This document shows positions 8,909 through 15,838 of a DNA stretch of 64,000 nucleotides, one piece after another; the stretch's first letter is position 1, and every line of letters starts with the position of its first letter. Source of the stretch: an uncultured Clostridia bacterium (GTDB taxonomy: Bacteria > Bacillota > Clostridia > Oscillospirales > Ruminococcaceae); assembly GCA_945923775.1 (NCBI GenBank), contig CAMELR010000008.1, positions 23,717-87,716 of the forward strand, read 5' to 3'. The position numbers and the translations under genes are program-made. Below the pieces are notes generated by a model. That model had not been told where the DNA came from, did not search any database, and worked only from the letters and a program-made list of their open reading frames with translations.

Positions 8909-9388
8909 ATGAAAACGATCGAAGAATTTTACAACGAAGCAATGGCAGACAAGGAGCTTGAAGAAGCAGTAAGCAAGGCACACAAGGAAAACCGTCTTGC
9001 AGAGTTCCTGAACGAACATGGAGTTGACGGCACAGCAGAAGCGTTTGAGGCTCTCGTAAAGGAAAAGAAGAACGGCAGCCGCGAGCTTTCCGATGAGGAT
9101 ATTGAGCAGGTAACGGGCGGCGAACTGGATTGGCGTCAAGATTATTATATTAGAAAGCACAACGTACAAGGAATGAGCATGTATCTTAGAGGATTGGCGA
9201 GTTCTGGCATACAATTGTACGAACCGGATACAAAAACTACATTCACCATTACCTATGTTAGCACAGAGTTCAACAGTAGTTTTGAGTTGAGAGATGTTGA
9301 CGGGAAGAAGAGGACGCGCACCCATAACGCCTATACATTGTACTGCAAAATCAAAAAGCACCAATATCTTTTACCGTGGGAAAGATGA
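8909..9388 (+). CDS. Nif11-like leader protein 2
   Basis: 159 residues starting at 8909 behind TGAAAGGAAATG. The 71-residue leader is nearly identical to that of protein 1 (MKTIEEFYNEAMADKELEEA ... ELSDEDIEQVTGG), but the 88-residue remainder is unrelated in sequence. It begins ELDWRQDYYIRK, contains a beta-rich stretch (FTITYVSTEF ... FELRDVDGKK) and a single Cys. The sharp change from conserved leader to divergent core at GG is the classical pattern of a leader-directed export or modification system. Confidence 0.8.
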   Translation: MKTIEEFYNEAMADKELEEAVSKAHKENRLAEFLNEHGVDGTAEAFEALVKEKKNGSRELSDEDIEQVTGGELDWRQDYYIRKHNVQGMSMYLRGLASSGIQLYEPDTKTTFTITYVSTEFNSSFELRDVDGKKRTRTHNAYTLYCKIKKHQYLLPWER

Positions 9389-9456
9389 TTGTTCGGATAG
9401 TTCTTTGTGATTTCTGCTATGACCGCGGTATGTAACGGAATCATAAAGGGAGAAAG

Positions 9457-9484
9457 ACCGATTTTATCGGTGAAATTCATCGGT
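9457..9484 (+). other. hairpin with alternative pairing in the leader of gene 3
   Basis: ACCGAT (9457-9462) pairs perfectly with ATCGGT at 9466-9471 and equally with a second copy at 9479-9484. The 161-bp gap between precursor genes 2 and 3 otherwise shows no gene. It may be a processing or attenuation structure; support is weak. Confidence 0.3.
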
Positions 9485-9549
9485 GGTCGGCGGCTTAAAA
9501 GCACAAGGCAAAGTGACTATTTTTCAATTTGAAAGGAAAGGTACACATT

Positions 9550-9825
9550 ATGAAAACAATGGAACAGTTCTGGAACGAGATCACAACAAACAGGGAGCTT
9601 GCAGAAAAGCTCACAAAAGTAACAAACGATGCGGAGCTTGAAGCGCTCCTGAAAGAAAATGAGGTTTCGGGAACAACCGAGGATTTCAAGGCGCTTGTTG
9701 TTGCAAAGGCAAAGGAGAGCGGTGAGCTTTCCGACGAGCAGCTTGAAGCGGTTTCGGGCGGTATTGACTGGCAGGAGTGCGGCAGTAAAATCCTTAACTG
9801 GTTTAAGAGTATGTTTAAAGGATAG
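9550..9825 (+). CDS. Nif11-like leader peptide 3 with 20-residue amphipathic core
   Basis: 91 residues. The start at 9550 lies 9 nt after GAAAGGAAAGG. The 71-residue leader (MKTMEQFWNEI ... ELSDEQLEAVSGG) has the same length as in proteins 1 and 2. The core is only 20 residues, IDWQECGSKILNWFKSMFKG: basic, amphipathic and helical in pattern with one Cys and two Trp, like a bacteriocin. This is the member most like an antimicrobial or signalling peptide. Confidence 0.85.
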   Translation: MKTMEQFWNEITTNRELAEKLTKVTNDAELEALLKENEVSGTTEDFKALVVAKAKESGELSDEQLEAVSGGIDWQECGSKILNWFKSMFKG

Positions 9826-9876
9826 ACCTCTGTTATCCATACCAATTAACAATTATTCTGAAAGGAAAGGTTTATT

Positions 9877-10179
9877 ATGAACACAAAAGAACTCAACAAC
9901 CAGCTCTCCGATGAGGATCTGGACAAGGTAAACGGCGGTATGGCATACTGCGATAGAGGCAGCGTCAAATTCAAATTCCAGCCGCCCTATGATTACAAGG
10001 TGAAATGCCAAGTATTCCAGATGTCCGGAAACCAAGAATTTGTTGGCACGATAATCGGCACGGACATTGGCATAAGCCCGGACAGAAACGACCCGTATTT
10101 CTTCCCGGTATACCTTGTTATGCCGGACGGCGGCGACCACGCCGTGAAGGTGTCGGAGCATAATATGATACGTATATGA
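9877..10179 (+). CDS. double-glycine leader protein 4 (short leader)
   Basis: 100 residues, start 9877 behind TGAAAGGAAAGG. The leader is short, 21 residues (MNTKELNNQLSDEDLDKVNGG): it keeps the LSDEDLDKVNGG cleavage end but lacks the helical Nif11 part. The 79-residue remainder is beta-rich (FVGTIIGTDIGI ... FPVYLVMPDGG ... VKVSEHNMIRI), again suggesting a small barrel, with two Cys. The shared 5' region and ribosome binding site show that the gene arose from the same family. Confidence 0.75.
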   Translation: MNTKELNNQLSDEDLDKVNGGMAYCDRGSVKFKFQPPYDYKVKCQVFQMSGNQEFVGTIIGTDIGISPDRNDPYFFPVYLVMPDGGDHAVKVSEHNMIRI

Positions 10180-10197
10180 TATTGAAAGAGGTTTATT

Positions 10198-10622
10198 ATG
10201 ACTATTGAAGATTTTACAACGAAGCAATGAAGAACGAATCCCTTATGCGTGAGATCGACAAGGCAGGTGATGAAAACCGCCTTGCCCGGCTTCTGCAGGA
10301 GCGTCAGGTGGACGGCACCGAGCAGCAGTTCCTTGATTTTGTCAAGGAAAAGAGACGTGAAAGCCATGAGCTTTCCGATGAAGATCTGGAAAATGCTACG
10401 GGTGGAAAATCAGAGTCCGGCTATGACGATTTAATTGTAATAAGACGGGATTCAAAAGACAGACCCATTCAATGGCAGAAAAGCGGGAGAAAGTGGCACT
10501 ACTTATGTGATGAATGCAAGAAAGTATGGATGCATGAGGGTACCTGTGGAGCTGTGTACTGCGACCCATGTGATCATTTTAAGTTTGGGGCAGGTAAACG
10601 TGGGGTAAGAGTCTTGGAATGA
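10198..10622 (+). pseudogene. Nif11-like leader protein 5, leader frameshifted
   Basis: ATG at 10198 behind GAAAGAGG opens a leader of the same family, but one T is missing from the run at 10212-10215: the frame reads MTIEDFTTKQ and stops at 10228-10230. Adding one T would give MTIEDFYNEAMKNESL and a 70-residue leader ending ELSDEDLENATGG. An ATG at 10227 overlaps the stop (ATGA), so a truncated 131-residue product could be made by coupled restart. The core (about 71 residues) carries CDEC ... C ... CDPC in a zinc-ribbon-like spacing. It may be a real mutation, a phase-variable run or a base-calling error. Confidence 0.7.
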
Positions 10623-10744
10623 AATTACGGTTTCAAGCACATCAAAATTGTAATTCCGCAAGCCACACAAATCGCATTGTTAAGCCAAATCAGAGTGCTG
10701 TGTATAAATCCTTGTTCAAGTGAAAAAATCTGTTTTTCGAATTA

Positions 10745-10764
10745 TTCGGGGATTTTTCGGGGAT
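10745..10764. other. attL candidate (20-bp direct repeat)
   Basis: TTCGGGGATTTTTCGGGGAT, identical to 42692-42711, which lies just behind the integrase gene. The surrounding gene-free stretch 10623-10892 holds only this repeat and the phage late terminator; no other gene is seen there. Confidence 0.75.
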
Positions 10765-10780
10765 TTTTGCAAACAGAGAA

Positions 10781-10806
10781 ATCCCCGGAGCCAGCGCCCC
10801 GGGGAT
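10781..10806 (-). terminator. end of the phage late operon
   Basis: 8-bp perfect stem ATCCCCGG/CCGGGGAT (10781-10788 with 10799-10806). On the - strand it is followed by a T-rich tail (TTTCTCTGTTT). It lies about 85 bp beyond the endolysin stop codon. Confidence 0.75.
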
Positions 10807-10892
10807 AAAAATAACCGCCCCAGCCTTGGCGAGCAGGAGCGGCGCAATCCGAATATTTCTATCCGAACCTCAACAAAGATATTATAGCAGAT

Positions 10893-11576
10893 TTACGGCT
10901 GCTTGTCAACCTTTACGGAGCACCCAAGCCCCCGGAGCTTCGCGGAAACCTCGTCCGCCTTGCTCTGCCCGACGGAGATCTCGGCGGTGATCCTGACCTG
11001 CTTCTCCGGCGCGACCATCGCGCGGAACCAGTCCATATTCTTCCCGAACCTGGCGAGCCAGTGCTCGGGGTCGCCGTGATTCGACGCGTAGCCGCGGGCG
11101 CACGCCTCCTTGTGGCTGATGATGTTTCCCGGCTTTATGGTCGGGTAGTTCTTCATGAGCCGCTGACAGAGCTGCACCGCAAGCCCGAAGGCCTCCTCGA
11201 AATAAGCGCGGTCGTTCAGCGCGTCCTCGCAGATTTCTATCTGTATGTACGCCGGGGCGTAGTTGTAACTGCCTTTTGAGCCCGAGCCGCAGCCCCAGCA
11301 GCAGATGTTCCAGGGAAGCAGTTTAGCCGCTTTCACTTCGCCGTTCTTGTCCTTGCCTATGACCGCGTGCGGGCAGACATTGCTGTCCGCACGGTCGAAG
11401 TAGTTCCTGTAGGGATTCTCCCCGCAGATCTCCGGCGCGTTGACGTAGCGCTTGAGGTTCGGATTGTTCGCGCCGGTGCTGTGGATTATTATCCCCGCCG
11501 GACTGCCTGACGGCATGGGTCGGGCGGCTTTGAATGCTCCGTTATTGCGGGCGTATGCTTCAAAGGTTATCGCCAT
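10893..11576 (-). CDS. endolysin: N-acetylmuramoyl-L-alanine amidase with SPOR-like tail
   Basis: 227 residues. Residues about 20-180 form an Amidase_2-type domain: GIIIHSTGANNP holds the first zinc ligand, and ISHKEACARGYASNHGDPEHW the later His and catalytic region. The last 35 residues (VRITAEISVGQSKADEVSA ... LGCSVKV) resemble half of a SPOR/cell-wall-binding repeat. It cleaves the host peptidoglycan stem at the end of the lytic cycle. It is the last gene of the late operon, after the holin and the Tad2-like gene. No signal peptide is seen, so release depends on the holin. Confidence 0.85.
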   Translation of the reverse strand: MAITFEAYARNNGAFKAARPMPSGSPAGIIIHSTGANNPNLKRYVNAPEICGENPYRNYFDRADSNVCPHAVIGKDKNGEVKAAKLLPWNICCWGCGSGSKGSYNYAPAYIQIEICEDALNDRAYFEEAFGLAVQLCQRLMKNYPTIKPGNIISHKEACARGYASNHGDPEHWLARFGKNMDWFRAMVAPEKQVRITAEISVGQSKADEVSAKLRGLGCSVKVDKQP

Positions 11577-11586
11577 CGTTTCCTCC

Positions 11587-11838
11587 TTACTTCACGATTA
11601 CCCAGTCCTCTGCGAGTATATCGGTCTGGCTTGCAAGCCAGCCAACAACGACCGTGTCCTGCGCCGTTTTCATGCAAATGCTGTCCACGCATGGAGCGCT
11701 ATCCGGGTCGAAACATCTGTCAAGGCTTCTGCCTTTTATAAGTCCGAGGTACATTCCCTTGCCGTTCCAGCCCGCGCGTGCTACCTTCTTGCCCTGCTTG
11801 AGTGCTTCGATTGCCTGTCCGAAATTCATATTATTCAT
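11587..11838 (-). CDS. tad2: DUF2829 protein, Tad2-like anti-Thoeris
   Basis: 83 residues. The ATG at 11838 is chosen for AGGAGG 5 nt upstream; it overlaps the holin stop. The N-terminus NFGQAIEALKQGKKVARAGW followed by NGKGMYL is the hallmark of DUF2829, and the C-terminal WLASQTDILAEDWVIV also fits. This family includes Tad2 of phage SPO1, which binds the cyclic ADP-ribose signal of Thoeris defence. That this copy does so is an inference from family membership. Its place between holin and endolysin is unusual for an early counter-defence gene. Confidence 0.75.
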   Translation of the reverse strand: MNNMNFGQAIEALKQGKKVARAGWNGKGMYLGLIKGRSLDRCFDPDSAPCVDSICMKTAQDTVVVGWLASQTDILAEDWVIVK

Positions 11839-12298
11839 GGTTATCCTCCTCTGCATTATCCGTATCCGCCTTCTTCTCAATATCGCCCCTGATACGCTTC
11901 GCAAGCTTCATCAGGAACGGCGGGAGCTTCACACCTATATCTATCATGTTCTCCAGCACGGATATCACCTCGTTGCACATAAGCCACGCGCAAACGACGA
12001 TTGCGCACACGAACGACACTTCAAGCTGAATCCCGATGTTGTTCGCGGCGTATGTAACGAGCCAGTCCATCACGCCGCCGACCACCACAAGCAGCCACAT
12101 GCAGACCTTCTTCACAATCCCCCGGAACGACTTGTAGCTGCTTATCTTCTCGCTGCGGTACTTCGCCGCCGCAAGCCCGGTTCCGTAGTCTATAAGCTGG
12201 AGCAGCACCAGCAGCAGGAACGGCACGGCTACCACGCCGAGCCACGCGAACAGCGCCGAAAGCAGCGCCGTGAATCCGATTTTTTCAAGCTTGTCCAT
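11831..12298 (-). CDS. phage holin (Holin_4 / toxin-secretion family)
   Basis: 155 residues with three hydrophobic helices (about 8-38, 65-85, 92-115) and a charged C-terminal tail rich in Lys/Asp/Glu. The motif LLQLIDYGTGLAAAKYRSEKISS is the usual Bacteriophage_holin_4_1 signature region. It makes the membrane lesion that releases the endolysin. It starts next to the stop of the small coiled gene and overlaps the Tad2-like gene by 8 bp. Confidence 0.85.
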   Translation of the reverse strand: MDKLEKIGFTALLSALFAWLGVVAVPFLLLVLLQLIDYGTGLAAAKYRSEKISSYKSFRGIVKKVCMWLLVVVGGVMDWLVTYAANNIGIQLEVSFVCAIVVCAWLMCNEVISVLENMIDIGVKLPPFLMKLAKRIRGDIEKKADTDNAEEDNHE

Positions 12299-12541
12299 TT
12301 ATCCCTCCATTCCCGCGAGCTCCGCACGGAGCTGTGCCGCTTCTTCCTCAAGCGCCTTGAGCCTGCTCCTGTCCTCCTCGGTGCCGACGCCCGCGACTAT
12401 TGCCGCAAGCGGGCGTATACGCTCCCGGTCTATCTCCGCGAATCTGCGGGATATTTCTGCGGTTCTGAGCCGGCGTTCCCGGGCGGCGCGCTGTTCGTCG
12501 GTTTCGCGCGGCTCGATGATGTCGTTACAGTTCTGCGACAT
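12299..12541 (-). CDS. small charged coiled-coil phage protein
   Basis: 80 residues, highly charged, with a heptad-like C-terminus (RSRLKALEEEAAQLRAELAG). It overlaps the tail fibre gene by 17 bp and precedes the holin. It resembles the short accessory proteins between tail fibre and holin genes in other siphophages, but no family is certain. Confidence 0.6.
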   Translation of the reverse strand: MSQNCNDIIEPRETDEQRAARERRLRTAEISRRFAEIDRERIRPLAAIVAGVGTEEDRSRLKALEEEAAQLRAELAGMEG

Positions 12542-13538
12542 ACGCGTATCCTCCTTCTACTGCCTTGATGTCTGTTATTGTCCTCATACTCGGGCGCAGG
12601 TCGAGCGGGTCGATGTCGTTCGTAGTTCTGACCTGGTAGAATCTCTGGCACTTCGCAAGCTCCGCAGCGTAGTCGGGCGGAACGAACGGCGTCGCCAGCG
12701 ACCCGCCCTCCAGCTTCGCCCATGCGAGCTTCAGGGAGTTCCCGGCTTCGGTGCCCTTGTTGAACCCGATGGAAACTGCAGAAATATATTCGCCCTCGGG
12801 AAGGTCGACCGATACCTTGTTCACTCCCTCGTGGAGCGCGGAAGTATAGTAGCTGTCAACGTAATCCCCTGAAGCGTTCACAGTGCGGATTCTCGCCGAC
12901 CATACCCCGGATACCTCCGAAACGTTCAGCGAGAGCGTGTGCTTTCCGGGAGCAAGCGGAAACTCGATGTTCTGCCAGAATGCGTGGGTGTTTGACGTCA
13001 GCGCCGCTGTAGCGGTCAGGCGGATTCCATCGGATTCCGGAGCAGCCTTGCACTTATCAGTGGAGATGTACCACCTGTCCACTGTATAGCCGGTGGAGTA
13101 CTCGCTCAGCCCGCGCTGATTTACCCGGAAGTCCGGATTGTCGAGCTCGTTTTTCCCGCTCAGCGTATTCCAGTACGCTTTCTCATCGGCTGTTACGTGG
13201 ATATCCACGTCAGCCGCATGCGCTTCTATGGCGGCTCTGGCTACGCTGTCAGCACCCGAGCCGCCCTGTGCTGACGTCTTAAAAGGGCATGCGGTGTAGT
13301 CTGAACCTACAAGCTGAACCGAACCAGTGCCAAGCAGGTACACTGTCCCGCAGGCTCCGTAAATCGCCGCTGCCTGCCCCGCCGGAATGCTGACTACTCC
13401 GTCAGCTCCCGCCGTAACGCCCGGAGCAGTGGACGCGTACACCGTTGTGGTTCCGTCGTTCCTGAGCCATGCGTTTGTGCCGCCGCTGTAATCCGCCCTT
13501 ATTTCCGCGCCCGAAAGCGCTATCGTCTTTGATGTCAT
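12525..13538 (-). CDS. tail fibre / receptor-binding protein
   Basis: 337 residues. The N-terminal 70 residues are rich in Gly/Ala/Thr. The middle contains NPDFRVNQRG and YTVDRWYIS, a very common start of the carbohydrate-binding-like domain in Firmicute phage fibres, followed by a beta-rich jelly-roll-like region to about residue 285. The C-terminal segment KCQRFYQVR is also typical. It overlaps the tail-tip gene by 4 bp. It probably sets host range. Confidence 0.75.
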   Translation of the reverse strand: MTSKTIALSGAEIRADYSGGTNAWLRNDGTTTVYASTAPGVTAGADGVVSIPAGQAAAIYGACGTVYLLGTGSVQLVGSDYTACPFKTSAQGGSGADSVARAAIEAHAADVDIHVTADEKAYWNTLSGKNELDNPDFRVNQRGLSEYSTGYTVDRWYISTDKCKAAPESDGIRLTATAALTSNTHAFWQNIEFPLAPGKHTLSLNVSEVSGVWSARIRTVNASGDYVDSYYTSALHEGVNKVSVDLPEGEYISAVSIGFNKGTEAGNSLKLAWAKLEGGSLATPFVPPDYAAELAKCQRFYQVRTTNDIDPLDLRPSMRTITDIKAVEGGYAYVAEL

Positions 13539-15484
13539 GTGTTACCTCCTATTTTGTATTTTTTCATTAAGTACGCTGAGTTGTTACGCACCGTTGCTTC
13601 ATCGTGATAATGCGAGCCAAAAGCGCACATCATAAAGTCGCATACGGTTGGATTGTCGATTATCGTCGAACCGAATAATTCGTTATTGAGGTACATCAAT
13701 CCGCTGTACCTTCCTGTGTTGCAGTTCCCAAGAGATCCAACCGGCACGCCGTCTGCATAAAACTTCGCTGTATTCCCGTTACGCGTATAACAATATACAT
13801 GGTATTCGTCGTTCGGAAGAGCGCTAGCTTCCGGCTGCTTGATGTCGTTTTTCGCCGCCGAAAAGTACATCTGACCGCCATACTGGAGCAGATTAAAGCC
13901 GTAGTTTACGCTGCCGTCAAGAGTTGAAAGTTTCTTCGTGATAATGCAGTTGATAGCTTCGCTCGTCTCGGACTTCACTATAGCATATACCGTGTTCGGC
14001 TCGGCGCAGGTTAGCGTTCCGTACTGATTTTCCGTAAAATGTACCGCTTCGCCGTTCTCCGAGGCGCCTGCAAGAACGATATCGGCATATCCGGCAACGG
14101 AATTCTTCCAGCGCAGGCTTGCAATATCACGCGTATCGGGCGTGAACATTCCGAATATTCCGTCCATTATAAATGCCGTCTTGCTTATTCCCCTGCACAT
14201 CGCCACAGCCCAGAACACCGCGTTATGCGCAGCCACATCGGTTATACCCGCCGAGATTTCCGGCTCGAACTCGTTTCCGTTGCTGTCGCTGATTTTGGAT
14301 ATCAGCCCGGTTTCCGCGTCCTTTTCTATCGTGTATGTCGTGCCGTTGAATTTTACCGAGGCGTCGGTCAGGTACTGGTATTCGGTGAGAGTAGCAGACG
14401 TTGCCCCCGCCGCCACCTGCTTCTCCGTGGCCTCCTGTCGGTTCTCGGTGCTCCGGTTCTGCGCCTTGCTTTCTGCCGTGCAGGATATCTTCTCGACAAA
14501 GCCGCCCGTGCAGGTCAGCGACAGCTCCTGTTCCATAACGATCACCTTCTTCTGAGTGCCGTCCGCGTCCTCGACCGTGAACACATCGCCCGGTTCGAGG
14601 ATATTTTCCGCAGGCATTTCGAGTGAAACCGCCGAGTAATTCAACCCGCCGAGCCTGTTCCATGCGTATTCCGCGATACCGACCGTCGCAAACGGGTCAT
14701 ACGCCGTCACTATGCCGTCGGCGGTTTCGTCGTACTCAGAAGCAGTGCCGTCGATGTAGACTTTATCGTCGCCGCCGCGCTGGAGCAGTATCCCCTTGAC
14801 CGTGTATCCGCTTCCACCTGCTATATCCAGCGAGTAGCACCGTCCGTACTGAACGGTTTTTCCGACCTCCTCGTAAGCCGGAAATTTCAGCACCTCAGAC
14901 GGCGAGAACCGCGCGTTTCTGCCGTGACTTGCCGCGATGTAGCTTATCAGCTCCTGCGCCGTGTAGCCGTCCGGAGCTTTCTCGATCGTAATATCTTCGC
15001 AGACAAAATCGGTCGTGACCCCGGCGCGGGCGCAGAGGTAATTCAGCATTGCCTGCATTTTGCAGGGGAACGTCGGCGCGGTGGCTTTGCTGGTGTCTAC
15101 CCAGCTCACGCGCTTGTCGAGCCTGCTCATCATGTCGTAAGCCTTGACCGCAGTAACGCCGTTCCGGGTGACCGCCTCGTCAACGTAGAACGTCCCGAGC
15201 TTCACCCAGTTCAGTGCCGGAGCGGTACAGCGGTAAAAAACCTCGACCTTCTTCAGCCGCCCGTTGAAAAGCGTCGTCGCCTTAGTTTCGAGCGTGAGCA
15301 TATCCGACATGCACGCGCCTATCTGGAGCTGATCGGAGCAGCTCCGCAGGATATCAACGCTGATAACGTCCCCGAGCCATAGCGTGTCCGGTTCGGCGGA
15401 ATTGCCGTAAACCTTGACCATAACTCCGAACTGCCGCCCGGAGCTCTGCACCTGCGCAAGATATTCGTCTGAAACTGTCCTCAT
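13535..15484 (-). CDS. tail-tip protein with LamG-like C-terminus
   Basis: 649 residues with start at 15484 (MRTVSDEYLAQV). The N-terminal 400 residues resemble the tail-associated (gp18/Tal-like) baseplate proteins of SPP1-type phages. The C-terminal about 180 residues carry a concanavalin/LamG-like pattern (YHVYCYTRNGNTAKFYADG). It lies directly after the distal tail gene, the usual order. The C-terminal domain suggests glycan binding. Confidence 0.7.
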   Translation of the reverse strand: MRTVSDEYLAQVQSSGRQFGVMVKVYGNSAEPDTLWLGDVISVDILRSCSDQLQIGACMSDMLTLETKATTLFNGRLKKVEVFYRCTAPALNWVKLGTFYVDEAVTRNGVTAVKAYDMMSRLDKRVSWVDTSKATAPTFPCKMQAMLNYLCARAGVTTDFVCEDITIEKAPDGYTAQELISYIAASHGRNARFSPSEVLKFPAYEEVGKTVQYGRCYSLDIAGGSGYTVKGILLQRGGDDKVYIDGTASEYDETADGIVTAYDPFATVGIAEYAWNRLGGLNYSAVSLEMPAENILEPGDVFTVEDADGTQKKVIVMEQELSLTCTGGFVEKISCTAESKAQNRSTENRQEATEKQVAAGATSATLTEYQYLTDASVKFNGTTYTIEKDAETGLISKISDSNGNEFEPEISAGITDVAAHNAVFWAVAMCRGISKTAFIMDGIFGMFTPDTRDIASLRWKNSVAGYADIVLAGASENGEAVHFTENQYGTLTCAEPNTVYAIVKSETSEAINCIITKKLSTLDGSVNYGFNLLQYGGQMYFSAAKNDIKQPEASALPNDEYHVYCYTRNGNTAKFYADGVPVGSLGNCNTGRYSGLMYLNNELFGSTIIDNPTVCDFMMCAFGSHYHDEATVRNNSAYLMKKYKIGGNT

Positions 15485-15485
15485 A

Positions 15486-15830
15486 TCACATCTCCTCGAA
15501 CACCAGCGAGATCTCGCTGCACATAACGTCGTCGCCGTCCGCGTAAAGCACCGGGGTCGGGATATCACCGCTCAGGTGAACAGAATACACGCTGCTGTCA
15601 ACGCTGACATTGAACGTTATCGGCTTTATGACCGTCTTGATCTCCTCCCACTTCGCAAGAGGAACGATCGGGAACTGCACCGAAATGCGTTTTTTCGAAA
15701 GCTCGGAGATACGGTCGACCACCAGCGAACCGTTCAGAGTCTGGTTGACCGACTGGCTCCGGAACGTGTCCGCGATATCCGGCGGGAGAATGTACTTGCT
15801 GACGTCGATATCACCTATTTTAAGTACCAT
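15486..15830 (-). CDS. distal tail-like protein
   Basis: 114 residues. The start at 15830 has AGGAGG 4 nt upstream. It is beta-rich and placed between the tape measure and tail-tip genes where Dit-type or small tail adaptor proteins sit. It is shorter than a classical Dit (about 250), so it may be only the ring-forming N-terminal domain. Confidence 0.6.
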   Translation of the reverse strand: MVLKIGDIDVSKYILPPDIADTFRSQSVNQTLNGSLVVDRISELSKKRISVQFPIVPLAKWEEIKTVIKPITFNVSVDSSVYSVHLSGDIPTPVLYADGDDVMCSEISLVFEEM

Positions 15831-15838
15831 AGCACCTC

